A DNA stretch of 64,000 nt, taken from the NCBI RefSeq assembly GCF_001730685.1, contig NZ_MDJR01000001.1:806001-870000 (forward strand). Reading direction: 5' to 3'. This DNA is from Caloranaerobacter ferrireducens (lineage in GTDB: Bacteria > Bacillota > Clostridia > Tissierellales > Thermohalobacteraceae). Position 1 is the stretch's first letter; every line of letters begins with the position of its first letter. The notes under the pieces are model-generated. The model was not told the DNA's origin, did not search any database, and saw only the letters and a list, made by a program, of their open reading frames with translations. This document shows, piece after piece, positions 36,974 to 45,501 of this stretch. The translations under genes and the position numbers were made by a program.

Positions 36974-37753
36974 TTATAACAATAATTTAATAAAATAATA
37001 TACAATAGGCGTTGTATATAAAATACTATCAAATCTATCTAATACGCCACCATGACCTGGCATAATATTTCCATAATCTTTTACACCGCATAGCCTTTTA
37101 ATTTTAGATGCGGTAAGATCTCCTATTTGAGCAAATAATGACGATATAATAGCTAACAAAGCAAATTTTACAAAATCAGTTGATCCAATATACTTAGCAA
37201 ATAATAAAGTTATAATTAAAGAACCCAAAACCCCTCCAATTGCACCTTCAATTGTTTTTTTAGGACTAAGATGTGGACATAATTTCCTTTTACCAAACAT
37301 CATTCCTGTAAAATAAGCGAAGGTATCTGTTGCCCAAGCAGTAATAAAAATTAACCATATCATGGTATTTCCATTTAACAATATAATATGAAATAATAGA
37401 AAAATTATATATATTTCACTAAAAATAGTAGCACCAATATCATTTATATTTAGATTTTTATTAAACACAAAAAGTAACATTACTGAAAAAAAATAAACTA
37501 TTATTAAAAAAGGTACGTATGTTTGACTGTTAATATTGATTAAAATAAATAAGCAAATTGTTATAAAATAATTCAAAAATATTAATGGCTTAACATTTAT
37601 TTTTCTTACTGTCTTGTCAAACTCATATAAACCAATAAGCCCTACAATAAGTACCGAAAAATTTAATAAAGCACCACCTTTTAACACTATACTAATAAGT
37701 AATAATAACCCAACTAATCCACTAACAATTCTACTTTTCAAAAAAATCACCAT
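36974..37753 (-). CDS. cdsA: Phosphatidate cytidylyltransferase
   Basis: Makes CDP-diacylglycerol from phosphatidic acid and CTP, feeding PgsA and other phospholipid enzymes. A polytopic membrane protein of 259 residues. The family signature is near the C-terminus: ASKIKRLCGVKDYGNIMPG followed by HGGVLDRFDS. I start at ATG 37753 (MVIFLKSRI). The open frame runs on to 37870, but that part lies inside uppS. The ATG lies just past the uppS stop (TAG at 37757-37755), so translation is probably coupled. Confidence 0.94.
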   Translation of the reverse strand: MVIFLKSRIVSGLVGLLLLISIVLKGGALLNFSVLIVGLIGLYEFDKTVRKINVKPLIFLNYFITICLFILININSQTYVPFLIIVYFFSVMLLFVFNKNLNINDIGATIFSEIYIIFLLFHIILLNGNTMIWLIFITAWATDTFAYFTGMMFGKRKLCPHLSPKKTIEGAIGGVLGSLIITLLFAKYIGSTDFVKFALLAIISSLFAQIGDLTASKIKRLCGVKDYGNIMPGHGGVLDRFDSILYTTPIVYYFIKLLL

Positions 37754-37754
37754 C

Positions 37755-38516
37755 CTATATTTTCCCAAATCTTCTCTCTCGATTTTGATACTCAAGTATT
37801 GCTTTATACAAATGTTCTTCTTTAAAATCTGGCCATAATGTATTTGTAAAATAAAACTCTGAATAAGCAATTTGATATAGTAAAAAATTACTTACTCTTT
37901 GTTCTCCACTAGTTCTTATCAAAAGATCTGGATCTGGTTGATTTCTTGTATACAAATATTTTTTAAAATTCTCTTTATTTATTTCTTCAATATTTATTTT
38001 ATTGTGTTTTACATCAAGTATTATATTTCTAACAGCTTGTATAATTTCATCTCTTGATCCATAATTTAATGCTATATTCAAAATAAGTTTTTCATTATTT
38101 TTAGTTTTCTCAATAGCTTTGATTATTTCTTTTTTTGGTAAATCCGGCAATTCATCAATATTACCTAAAACCATAATTCTTACATTATTTTTATGTAGTG
38201 TATCTAGTTCTTTTCTTAAATATTCTACTAGTAACTTCATTAAAGTATCCACTTCATCTTTAGGCCTTGCCCAGTTTTCAGTTGAAAAAGCATATAATGT
38301 CAAATATTCAATCCCTAAGTTTCCACATGCTTTAACTATCTCTTTTACTCTTTCAACTCCTTCTTTATGTCCTGCAGTCCTTGGTAAAAATCTTTTTTTA
38401 GCCCATCTTCCGTTTCCATCCATTATTATCGCAACATGTCTTGGTAATTTATTTTTATCTATTAAACTTTTTAGTTTTTCTACTTTTAGAACTTCTTCAC
38501 GTGTATTCCCAAACAT
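37755..38516 (-). CDS. uppS: Isoprenyl transferase (undecaprenyl diphosphate synthase)
   Basis: Adds isoprene units in cis configuration to make undecaprenyl diphosphate, the lipid carrier for peptidoglycan. The 253 residues carry HVAIIMDGNGRWAKKR with the catalytic aspartate, GHKEGVERVKEIV, LTLYAFSTENWARP, and the C-terminal PDLLIRTSGEQRVSNFLLYQ. SD GGAGGTTA precedes ATG 38516. UppP near 12 kb recycles the product. Confidence 0.97.
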   Translation of the reverse strand: MFGNTREEVLKVEKLKSLIDKNKLPRHVAIIMDGNGRWAKKRFLPRTAGHKEGVERVKEIVKACGNLGIEYLTLYAFSTENWARPKDEVDTLMKLLVEYLRKELDTLHKNNVRIMVLGNIDELPDLPKKEIIKAIEKTKNNEKLILNIALNYGSRDEIIQAVRNIILDVKHNKINIEEINKENFKKYLYTRNQPDPDLLIRTSGEQRVSNFLLYQIAYSEFYFTNTLWPDFKEEHLYKAILEYQNRERRFGKI

Positions 38517-38546
38517 CTAATAACCTCCATTTTCAGTCATTAAAAA

Positions 38547-38568
38547 CCCCTTCTCGATAAAGAAGGGG
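38547..38568 (-). terminator. Rho-independent terminator between the PASTA-like gene and uppS
   Basis: 8-bp stem CCCCTTCT / AGAAGGGG with a six-base loop, followed by TTTTTA on the minus strand. It lies within a run of cotranscribed genes, so it may reduce rather than end transcription into uppS. Confidence 0.78.
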
Positions 38569-38569
38569 A

Positions 38570-38758
38570 TTAAAAAAATCCTACTTTTAAAACTAAATAG
38601 CCATTTTCTTCTAATACTTTTACTATCCTTATATCTTCAAGATTTATATTCAATCTTTTATTCAATCCATATGTATTTCTTATTTCTATTTTTTTATCCA
38701 ACTCTATGAATTCAATCGCATCTATTAAATTATAGCCTAATAAATTGTTATACTTCAA
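38570..38758 (-). CDS. Small PASTA-like single-domain protein
   Basis: A 62-residue frame between frr and uppS. It has the shape of one PASTA module: LLGYNLIDAIEFIE, a middle strand KKIEIRNTYGLN, and a closing DIRIVKVLEENGYLVLKVGFF-like end with EENGYLVLKV. The open frame extends to 38821, but that part lies within frr. The likely start is TTG 38758, about 12 bases after the SD GGAGG at the end of frr. No membrane helix is present, so it differs from PASTA kinases. Small genes at this frr-uppS site occur in other clostridia, to my memory. Function unknown. Confidence 0.65.
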   Translation of the reverse strand: MKYNNLLGYNLIDAIEFIELDKKIEIRNTYGLNKRLNINLEDIRIVKVLEENGYLVLKVGFF

Positions 38759-38765
38759 TTTATTA

Positions 38766-39323
38766 CTATACCTCCAACAATTCCTTTTCTTTCTTTTCAA
38801 ATAATTTATTAATCTCTTCAATATACTTATCAGTCAGTTTCTGAACTTCTTCTTCAGCTTTTCTTAAATCATCTTGAGTTAATTCTCCAGCTTTCTCCAT
38901 CTTTTTTAAATGGTCATTTGCATCTCTTCTCTCATTTCTTACTGCTACTTTTGCATTTTCCGTTAATTTTTTCAAATGTTTTATTAACTCTTTTCTTCTT
39001 TCTTCTGTAAGCTGTGGTATGTTTAGCCTTATAACTTTGTTATCGATTGATGGATTTAATCCTAAATCTGATTTAATAATGGCTTTTTCGATAGCTGGAA
39101 CTGCATTAGCATCCCAAGCTTGAATAACTAAAAGTCTAGGTTCGGGAGCTGAAATATTAGCTATTTGCTTAAGAGGCGTAGGTGTACCATAATAGTCAAC
39201 CATAATTCTGTCTAATAAAGCTGGATTAGCTCGACCAGCTTTAATACCCATAATCTCTTCTTTATAAACTTTTAAAGTTTTTTTCATTTTTTCTTCTGTC
39301 GTTTTATGAACTTCCAAATACAT
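38766..39323 (-). CDS. frr: Ribosome recycling factor
   Basis: Splits post-termination ribosomes together with EF-G. The 185-residue protein has [20 protein letters not shown] at the N-terminus, the [20 protein letters not shown] turn, [19 protein letters not shown] and [12 protein letters not shown], all family signatures. SD GGAGG precedes ATG 39323, two bases after the pyrH stop. Normal length. Confidence 0.97.
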   Translation of the reverse strand: MYLEVHKTTEEKMKKTLKVYKEEIMGIKAGRANPALLDRIMVDYYGTPTPLKQIANISAPEPRLLVIQAWDANAVPAIEKAIIKSDLGLNPSIDNKVIRLNIPQLTEERRKELIKHLKKLTENAKVAVRNERRDANDHLKKMEKAGELTQDDLRKAEEEVQKLTDKYIEEINKLFEKKEKELLEV

Positions 39324-39325
39324 AT

Positions 39326-40045
39326 TTAAACCTCCTTTACTTGAGTACCTATTTTTTCACCCATAACTACTTTAACAATGTTTTCTGGTTGCTCAATGCC
39401 AAAAACTATAATTGGTATTTGGTTATCCATACATAATGATGCTGCCGTTGAATCCATAACACCTAATCCTAAATTTAAAATATCTTTATAGTCAATTACT
39501 TCGAACTTTTTTGCATCTGGATTCAATAATGGATCTGAATCATATACTCCATCAACACCCTTTTTAGCCAATAAAATTACATCCGCCTCAATTTCCGCTG
39601 CTCTTAGAGCTGCTGTAGTATCTGTTGAAAAATATGGATTTCCTGTACCCGCTGCAAAAATCACTACTCTACCTTTTTCTAAATGTCTCACTGCTTTTCG
39701 CCTTATATAAGGCTCTGCTATTTGTCTCATTTCTATCGCCGTTTGCACTCTAGTAAACACTCCCAAACTTTCTAGTGCATCCTGCATAGCCAAAGCATTT
39801 ATTACAGTTGCTAACATGCCCATATAGTCAGCAGTCGTTCTATCCATTCCTACACCACTTTTTTTACCTCTCCAAAAATTACCTCCACCTACTACTATAG
39901 AAGTCTCTACATTGAGCTCATTTAGAGTTTTAATCTGCTTTGCTATATTCATTATTGTAGCTTTATCAATACCAAAGCCTTTATCTCCAGCTAAAGCTTC
40001 CCCACTTAACTTAAGTATAATTCTCTTATATTTAACTTCTTTCAT
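39326..40045 (-). CDS. pyrH: UMP kinase
   Basis: Phosphorylates UMP to UDP for nucleotide and cell-wall precursor supply. The 239-residue amino-acid-kinase fold protein has [39 protein letters not shown] and [26 protein letters not shown] precedes ATG 40045. It stands about 125 bases downstream of tsf, with a hairpin between them, so pyrH and frr may be expressed at a different level from rpsB-tsf. Confidence 0.97.
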   Translation of the reverse strand: MKEVKYKRIILKLSGEALAGDKGFGIDKATIMNIAKQIKTLNELNVETSIVVGGGNFWRGKKSGVGMDRTTADYMGMLATVINALAMQDALESLGVFTRVQTAIEMRQIAEPYIRRKAVRHLEKGRVVIFAAGTGNPYFSTDTTAALRAAEIEADVILLAKKGVDGVYDSDPLLNPDAKKFEVIDYKDILNLGLGVMDSTAASLCMDNQIPIIVFGIEQPENIVKVVMGEKIGTQVKEV

Positions 40046-40141
40046 TTGAACACTCCTATATATTTTATTCTATATTATTCTATATAATCCTTCAAATTCA
40101 AAAAATTATACAAAAATATTATTAGAAACATTAGTATTCAA

Positions 40142-40166
40142 ATGGAGAACACAAAGTGTTCTCCAT
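40142..40166 (-). terminator. Hairpin/terminator after tsf
   Basis: Perfect 11-bp stem ATGGAGAACAC / GTGTTCTCCAT with loop of three. The following minus-strand sequence is TTGAATAC, a poor T-run, so termination may be partial. Confidence 0.6.
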
Positions 40167-40171
40167 AAAAA

Positions 40172-40819
40172 TTACATCTTAATTTGTTTAGCTACTTCTT
40201 CTGCAAAATTCTCTTGTTTTTTCTCAATTCCTTCGCCTACTTCATATCTAACAAATCTTCTTATTTTTATATTTTCTCCTATCTTTGCTATCTTCTCTGT
40301 CAATATATCCTTAATTGTTACATCTGGATCTTTTATAAAAGGTTGTTCTAGTAAACATACTTCCTTATAGAATTTTTCTAAACGTCCTTCTACCATTTTT
40401 TCAACAATATGCTCAGGTTTACCTTCATTTAAAGCTTGTTGTTTTAAAATCTCTTTTTCTTTTTCAATTACTTCTGTTGGTACTTCTTCTCTTGATACAT
40501 ATTTAGGATTCTGTGCAGCAATTTGCATAGCTATATCACGTACAAATTGTCTGAATTCTTCATTCTTTGCAACAAAATCAGTTTCACTGTTCACTTCTAC
40601 AAGTACACCTATTCTTCCACCATGTATGTAAGAATCTACAATACCTTCAGCAGCTACTCTTCCTGCTTTTTTAGCTGCTTTTGATAAACCTTTCTTTCTT
40701 AATATTTCAACTGCTTTTTCTAAATCACCATTTGCCTCAACTAAAGCTTTTTTACAATCTAACATGCCTGCTCCTGTTCTTTCTCTCAACTCTTTTACCA
40801 TAGAAGCTGTTACAGCCAT
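40172..40819 (-). CDS. tsf: Translation elongation factor Ts
   Basis: Nucleotide exchange factor for EF-Tu. The 215-residue protein begins with the UBA-like module [20 protein letters not shown], followed by [15 protein letters not shown] and [20 protein letters not shown]. It is a short EF-Ts with a single core subdomain set, as in many clostridia. SD GGAGGGG precedes ATG 40819. It follows rpsB after a hairpin. Confidence 0.97.
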   Translation of the reverse strand: MAVTASMVKELRERTGAGMLDCKKALVEANGDLEKAVEILRKKGLSKAAKKAGRVAAEGIVDSYIHGGRIGVLVEVNSETDFVAKNEEFRQFVRDIAMQIAAQNPKYVSREEVPTEVIEKEKEILKQQALNEGKPEHIVEKMVEGRLEKFYKEVCLLEQPFIKDPDVTIKDILTEKIAKIGENIKIRRFVRYEVGEGIEKKQENFAEEVAKQIKM

Positions 40820-40849
40820 TTTATCCCCTCCTAATTATTAATAATTAAA

Positions 40850-40894
40850 AAGGTAAGAGCAGTAAGGGATAAGCTCCCTTCCAACCCTTACCTT
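40850..40894 (-). terminator. Two-part hairpin between rpsB and tsf (possible attenuator)
   Basis: Outer stem AAGGTAAG / CTTACCTT, inner stem AAGGGA / TCCCTT with loop of five, followed on the minus strand by TTTAATTATT. It has the form of an intrinsic terminator yet sits between two genes that are normally cotranscribed. Confidence 0.6.
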
Positions 40895-40898
40895 ACAT

Positions 40899-41597
40899 TT
40901 ACTCGTTATCTTGTTCTCCTTGCTTTCCTTCTAGTACAGCATTTGCTATTGTTTGTGTTAGTAACTTAACTGCTCTAATAGCATCATCATTACCAGGAAT
41001 TACGTAATCCACTTCATCTGGATCGCAATTAGTATCTACAATAGCTACAACTGGTATTCCAAGAGTTCGAGCTTCTTTAACTGCTATCTTTTCTTTCCTT
41101 GGATCCACTACAAATAATACATCTGGAAGGCCTTTCATATTTTTAATTCCACCTAAAAACTTCTCTAATCTTTCAGCTTCATGTCTTAATTTAATTACCT
41201 CTTTCTTAGGTAATACATCAAAAGTGCCTTCCTCTTCCATTCTCTTTAACTCATGTAACCTGTCTACTCTCTTTTTAATTGTCTTATAGTTAGTAAGCAT
41301 ACCACCTAACCATCTTTGATTCACATAGTGCATACCACATCTACTTGCTTCTTGCTGAATAGATTCTTGTGCTTGTTTTTTAGTACCAACGAAAAGCACT
41401 TGACCTCCATTTTCAACAATTTCTTTTATAAACTTGTATGCTTCTTCAATTTTTTCAACTGTTTTTTGAAGGTCAATAATGTAAATCCCATTTCTTTCAG
41501 TAAAAATGTACTCTGCCATTTTTGGGTTCCATCTTCTAGTTTGATGTCCAAAATGAACACCAGCTTCTAGAAGTTGTTTCATTGTTATCACTGCCAT
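40899..41597 (-). CDS. rpsB: 30S ribosomal protein S2
   Basis: Joins the 30S subunit late and is needed for S1 or mRNA docking. The 232 residues begin [20 protein letters not shown] and include [34 protein letters not shown] and the [20 protein letters not shown] and [20 protein letters not shown] segments. The start is ATG 41597 after SD GGAGGTG; the frame to 41663 is non-conserved leader. The promoter is at 41705-41733 and the leader has a hairpin and an overlapping short frame. Confidence 0.97.
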   Translation of the reverse strand: MAVITMKQLLEAGVHFGHQTRRWNPKMAEYIFTERNGIYIIDLQKTVEKIEEAYKFIKEIVENGGQVLFVGTKKQAQESIQQEASRCGMHYVNQRWLGGMLTNYKTIKKRVDRLHELKRMEEEGTFDVLPKKEVIKLRHEAERLEKFLGGIKNMKGLPDVLFVVDPRKEKIAVKEARTLGIPVVAIVDTNCDPDEVDYVIPGNDDAIRAVKLLTQTIANAVLEGKQGEQDNE

Positions 41598-41698
41598 ATA
41601 AATACACCTCCATTGTTTTATTCCTCCACCTGAATCATATTCCAAGAAGACCCAATAGGGCACATTTCAAGGAATCATCAAGTGTGTGTAATTTCACT
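41598..41698 (-). promoter_or_regulatory. Structured 5' leader of rpsB
   Basis: About 100 bases between the predicted transcription start and ATG 41597. A hairpin (41639-41675) has outer pairing ATTCC/GGAAT and inner CCC/GGG with loop TATT. A second SD (AGGTGGAGG) precedes an ATG at 41613 that opens a 25-codon frame in another phase, overlapping the rpsB start. Possible S2 autoregulatory RNA; this is inference. Confidence 0.35.
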
Positions 41699-41704
41699 TT
41701 TAGT

Positions 41705-41733
41705 AGTATATCATACCTTTTTTATTTTGACAA
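41705..41733 (-). promoter_or_regulatory. Sigma-A promoter of rpsB
   Basis: Minus strand TTGTCA (41733-41728), exactly 17 bases, TATACT (41710-41705). Five of six matches in each element. It gives rpsB-tsf expression independent of the flagellar operon. Confidence 0.75.
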
Positions 41734-41776
41734 TATTTTTCTTAAAGATATATAACTAATTTAATAAAACTTAAAT

Positions 41777-42229
41777 CTATTTATTTAATTTTTTCAATTT
41801 TAGTATCATATCGACTTCTCTTATACTTCTATTTAGCTTTTTTGCAATTTCAATATTTCTAAACCCGTCATGTTTTAGTTTATAAACTTCATTTACTAAA
41901 TCAATACCTTCCCAATTCTTAAATTCGTTATTTTTAATCACTTCGTTTAATAAGTTGTTATCTATTAAAACTTTACCAGTTTCCTTTCCTTTATCTGTAT
42001 CTCCAATCTTCATATAGTCATGAATTTCTCTTATTTTTTCTTCTAAATCAAATATCATCTGTTCAAATCTATCAATCGTTTGCTCAAAATATTTAATATA
42101 ATCTAACGATTCAGAATTTCTATATTCAACTTCATTTAAATATTTAAATTTTTCTTCATTTTTTATCCAAGCAATCAAAGACAATATAATTAGTACAATA
42201 CCTAAACATATTAGTAATATCGAAGTCAT
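41777..42229 (-). CDS. SwrB-like membrane-anchored coiled-coil protein
   Basis: A 150-residue protein with one N-terminal membrane helix (TSILLICLGIVLIILSLIA), a predicted coiled coil (about 35-85, with RFEQMIFDLEEKIREIHDYM) and a C-terminal helix-turn-helix-like end (KLKHDGFRNIEIAKKLNRSI). Position and layout match Bacillus SwrB, the last gene of fla/che before rpsB, which activates the flagellar export gate. Sequence similarity to SwrB is weak by eye; I would call it a clostridial counterpart. I start at ATG 42229 after SD AAGGGG, because ATG 42247 overlaps that SD. Confidence 0.7.
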   Translation of the reverse strand: MTSILLICLGIVLIILSLIAWIKNEEKFKYLNEVEYRNSESLDYIKYFEQTIDRFEQMIFDLEEKIREIHDYMKIGDTDKGKETGKVLIDNNLLNEVIKNNEFKNWEGIDLVNEVYKLKHDGFRNIEIAKKLNRSIREVDMILKLKKLNK

Positions 42230-42243
42230 ATTACAACCCCTTA

Positions 42244-42555
42244 TCAAATTCTAACATCAAATCTACTACCTAAATAATTCTTTTTTTTGTCAGTTTCTTT
42301 ATTATCTTCACTTTTGCTTTTTTCTCTTTCATTATTGAAATCTTGATTTTTTTTATTTCTATCATTATCCATTTTTGATTTGTATGTTTCTTTAGATTTA
42401 TTAATAGTTTTTTGCTCTTTCTCTATATTCTTCTTATTTTCAAGTACTTCATTATACAAATTAGTAAATGCCTTATTATTTTCAGACTGCTGAACTTTAG
42501 AAAGCATCTGCGTTTTTGAAATTGCTAATCTTAAATCAGCAGTATTAATTTTCAT
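42244..42555 (-). CDS. Small charged protein of the flagellar operon, unknown function
   Basis: 103 residues, very rich in Lys, Asn, Glu and Asp, with no membrane segment. It begins MKINTADLRLAISKTQMLSK and ends with a compact LGSRFDVRI after a long low-complexity, probably disordered or helical middle. I recall similar proteins with a conserved DLR start and a DIR/DVRI end at this spot in other clostridial flagellar operons, but I cannot search. It lies between fapA and the SwrB-like gene; its stop is 14 bases from the next ATG. SD AGGAGG precedes ATG 42555. Function unknown. Confidence 0.65.
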   Translation of the reverse strand: MKINTADLRLAISKTQMLSKVQQSENNKAFTNLYNEVLENKKNIEKEQKTINKSKETYKSKMDNDRNKKNQDFNNEREKSKSEDNKETDKKKNYLGSRFDVRI

Positions 42556-42572
42556 AAGTATCCTCCTAATTA

Positions 42573-44201
42573 TTATTCAAACGAAGTAATCTTTATTTCT
42601 CCGTCAACATTTATAAAAGTACATGGTCCAAGTTTCTCTCTTACAAACATAACACTGTTTCCAATCGTAATTTTAACCCCTGGGAAAATTTCTCTTTCTA
42701 CTTTAACCTTGCCATTAGTCTGTGATTTTAGTTTTTCTTCTATACCAATAAACTGTTCTTTTAAAGTTTCTAATTGATTAGCTAAAAGTTGTCTACTATC
42801 TATAATTTTGACAAGTAATTCTTTTTTTTCATCAGATAGACTATTATTTTTTGCTAATCTAGTAAATAATTTTATCGTTTTATCAACCTTTTCTAAATTC
42901 GACTTTATTGCATTTATTTTATTTTTTAATTCTGTATGTTTTAGTTTTAATTCTGGATCTATTCCTACTTCTAATACCGTTACAGTGCCCATTGGTGAAC
43001 CTATCGTTTTTGCTTTAATTTCATTTTTGGCTTTACAAAACCCACCAACAATTAAACCTTTCTTACCATTTACTTCAATATTATTACCAGAAATTACTTT
43101 ACTATGCATTATTGCTTCTGCATGTACATCCAAATTAGCATAGATATTGCTATTTTCAATAAACTTTGTATAAATATTTCCTTTAGATATTAGTTTTCCT
43201 TTATGATACCCCTGTATACCTCTTTTAACTATAATATTGCCATTACTTTCAACAGCAGCTCCTTCAACTACCCCATTTATTTCAACATTACTCATTGCCT
43301 TTACACAAAAACCTGTAATAACATTTCCTTTTATTCTTACCGTACCATTAAAAATAATATTGCCTGTTGCATTATCTACATTTCCAGTAATTTCATATAC
43401 TTCATAAACAACAATTTTCTCATCTTGATATATAACTTGTCCATCTTTTAATGCATATGCTGCATTCCTATCCTCAGATAAAACTACATTTTTACCTACT
43501 TTCAAAAATTTTTCTTTACCTTTAATAGAAGGTATAATTTCCCCAGTTACAGTAATACCATTCTCACCATTTGTAGCAGGAATTCTTTCTGCTAACAACT
43601 GACCTTTTTTAACATTATTTATTATGTTTAAATTTCTATAATCTACACTACCATCTTTTAAAATCTTTGGTTTGTGTTTATTCTCAATATTAAAATGCCA
43701 TCTGATATAACTATCTTGTCCTTGCACTGGCTTTTTCCCTTTGGCAACACAGATCTTTTCATTATAAACTTTATTTTCAAAAATTTCTTTTAGTTTATCA
43801 TAATCAAGTCCATATTTTATTTCTTCTTTTACCTTATTTACAAATTCATCAAACTCTATATTTCTACCGCCATCAGGTGGTAACAAAGTTACATAGCCAT
43901 ACATCTTATCTTCCGAGATATCAATTAATGCTTCTTCATCAATCAACATTTCATTCTGTTTCGGTGCAATTCGTACAAAATTACTTTTAGCTTCATTTAT
44001 TGCATTAACAATCGTCTCTAAATCATATTCTTTTATCTGCTTCCTGTTAATTTTTTCCAGTACATCAGATAAACTTATTTTATTTCTTACAGTAGTGTTT
44101 ATGTAAATATAAACTCCATCTTCTAAATATTTAAACTCAAAATCATTAATATTATTTTTCTTTAATAAATTCTTTTCTAATTTATCAGTTTTTGTGCCCA
44201 T
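42573..44201 (-). CDS. FapA family polymer-forming protein (DUF342)
   Basis: A 542-residue protein with an N-terminal domain (about 1-180) and a DUF342/FapA beta-helical core (about 185-420), seen as repeated short strands such as GNIIVKRGIQGYHKGKLISK, GNIYTKFIENSNIYANLDVH and VISGNNIEVNGKKGLIVGG. A helical segment (about 425-490) and a C-terminal strand part with FPGVKITIGN follow. FapA homologues have been tied to flagellar assembly and polar localisation in Vibrio; in clostridia they sit next to sigD as here. Role inferred from location. Immediately follows sigD, with the SD GGTGAG before ATG 44201. Confidence 0.82.
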   Translation of the reverse strand: MGTKTDKLEKNLLKKNNINDFEFKYLEDGVYIYINTTVRNKISLSDVLEKINRKQIKEYDLETIVNAINEAKSNFVRIAPKQNEMLIDEEALIDISEDKMYGYVTLLPPDGGRNIEFDEFVNKVKEEIKYGLDYDKLKEIFENKVYNEKICVAKGKKPVQGQDSYIRWHFNIENKHKPKILKDGSVDYRNLNIINNVKKGQLLAERIPATNGENGITVTGEIIPSIKGKEKFLKVGKNVVLSEDRNAAYALKDGQVIYQDEKIVVYEVYEITGNVDNATGNIIFNGTVRIKGNVITGFCVKAMSNVEINGVVEGAAVESNGNIIVKRGIQGYHKGKLISKGNIYTKFIENSNIYANLDVHAEAIMHSKVISGNNIEVNGKKGLIVGGFCKAKNEIKAKTIGSPMGTVTVLEVGIDPELKLKHTELKNKINAIKSNLEKVDKTIKLFTRLAKNNSLSDEKKELLVKIIDSRQLLANQLETLKEQFIGIEEKLKSQTNGKVKVEREIFPGVKITIGNSVMFVREKLGPCTFINVDGEIKITSFE

Positions 44202-44216
44202 TTACTCACCACCTGA

Positions 44217-44954
44217 TTAATTAAATATTCCTATATGTTTTAACTTGCTTTTGATAGAAATAAGAGCTTTACTATGTAATTGTGATATCCTTGATTCAGA
44301 AACTCCTAAAATCTCACTTATCTCCTTATAAGTTAGTTCATCATAGTAATACAGCGATATAACTAATTTTTCTTTTTCTGGCAAAGTATCAATAATTCTA
44401 CTAAGTATAGATTTTATTTCTTTTTTTTCAAATTGTCCTTCTGGAGTATCATAGTTGTTTTTAAATATTATTTCATTACCAGAAGCAATAATATCTTCTA
44501 GCGAAACAATATTATAAATTGAAATCTCTCTAAACAATTTTTCTACTTCTTTTTCATCAATATTTAGCTTTTTAGCAACATCTTTATATGTAACTGTTCT
44601 TCCTAAATTATTCTCTAATTCTCTAACAATTTCCTCTAGCTCTTTAGCTTTTTTTCTTAAAGATCTAGGAATCCAATCTAGTTTTCTTAAATTATCTATT
44701 ATCGCACCTCTAACTCTAATTTGCGCATATGTCTCAAATTTTAATCCTCTATTAATATCAAACTTCTCTATAGCATCTATTAGACCAAATATTCCATAAC
44801 TCAATAAATCATCAAATTCTATATTACCGCTGTAATAATTATATAGCCTTCCAGCTACGATTTTAACTAGATATACATATTCTTCAATCAATTTTTTTTT
44901 GTATTCAATATTATTGGTAGATTTGTACCTATCCCAAATTTCTTCAATGGTCAT
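44217..44954 (-). CDS. sigD: Flagellar sigma factor, FliA/WhiG family (sigma-D)
   Basis: Directs RNA polymerase to late flagellar, chemotaxis and autolysin genes. The 245-residue protein has region 2 (LLSYGIFGLIDAIEKFDINR and FETYAQIRVRGAIIDNLRK), region 3 (GRTVTYKDVAKKLNID) and region 4 (LPEKEKLVISLYYYDELTYK then GVSESRISQLHSKAL). SD AGGAGG precedes ATG 44954. A short CCTGT/ACAGG hairpin touches this SD. The usual anti-sigma factor FlgM is not in the window. Confidence 0.95.
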   Translation of the reverse strand: MTIEEIWDRYKSTNNIEYKKKLIEEYVYLVKIVAGRLYNYYSGNIEFDDLLSYGIFGLIDAIEKFDINRGLKFETYAQIRVRGAIIDNLRKLDWIPRSLRKKAKELEEIVRELENNLGRTVTYKDVAKKLNIDEKEVEKLFREISIYNIVSLEDIIASGNEIIFKNNYDTPEGQFEKKEIKSILSRIIDTLPEKEKLVISLYYYDELTYKEISEILGVSESRISQLHSKALISIKSKLKHIGIFN

Positions 44955-44985
44955 ATTAAATCCTCCTGTATAACAGGTTGCTATA

Positions 44986-45015
44986 ATTATATTATGTTGC
45001 CTTTAGCTATGTCTG
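44986..45015 (-). promoter_or_regulatory. Possible internal promoter before sigD
   Basis: Minus strand CAGACA, 18 bases, TATAAT, in the 64-base gap between cheD and sigD. The -10 is perfect but the -35 matches only four of six. Such gaps are rare in this tight operon. Confidence 0.28.
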
Positions 45016-45018
45016 CCT

Positions 45019-45501
45019 TTAAATATATTTACATCCTCTACCAATCGTTCTTACCATTAATGAACCATCCTCGCAGTTTAACTCAATAGTTCTACCATAA
45101 TTTCCTCCTGTATCTTCAGCTACTATTCGAATGCCATATTCTTTTAATTTCTTTTTTGATGCTATCACATTTCTATCACCTATTCTCAGTATCTCATTTT
45201 GAGTACTGAACTTAAACATCTGCGAACCACCAGCTAATTTAGCTACTAGGTCATTTTTATTTGCTCCAATTTTAATCATTTCTTCAATCAGTATTTCAAT
45301 TGCAGTATCTGCAAATTTTGCCTTATTTGAATTATTTTTTATATCCAAGCTAGACGGTAACATTATATGAGCTAATCCACCAATTTTATTTTTTCTATCA
45401 TATAGAACAATGCCTACACATGAACCTAATCCCAAAGTTGTAATTATGCAAGGTGATTTAGAAACTGCTAAATCTGCCATACCTACTTTTATTACTTTCA
45501 T
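45019..45501 (-). CDS. cheD: Chemoreceptor glutamine deamidase CheD
   Basis: Deamidates receptor glutamines and binds CheC to tune its CheY-P phosphatase activity. The 160-residue protein keeps the catalytic TTLGLGSCVGIVLYD (cysteine) and GGLAHIMLPSS (histidine) motifs, then KLAGGSQMF and EDTGGNYGRTIELN. The start overlaps the cheC stop in an ATGA arrangement, fitting joint function of the two proteins. Confidence 0.96.
   Translation of the reverse strand: MKVIKVGMADLAVSKSPCIITTLGLGSCVGIVLYDRKNKIGGLAHIMLPSSLDIKNNSNKAKFADTAIEILIEEMIKIGANKNDLVAKLAGGSQMFKFSTQNEILRIGDRNVIASKKKLKEYGIRIVAEDTGGNYGRTIELNCEDGSLMVRTIGRGCKYI

Noticed and set aside
37754-37870. N-terminal extension of cdsA; similar extensions of rimP (to 27897), rpsB (to 41663), fliL (to 60979) and the PASTA-like gene (to 38821)
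   Set aside because: They lie in neighbouring genes or leaders, lack SDs and lack family similarity; a later start with a good SD or clear coupling exists in each case.
40046-40140. A separate pyrH promoter
   Set aside because: TATAAT-like strings are abundant in this AT-rich gap, but none has a properly spaced -35 that I would defend.
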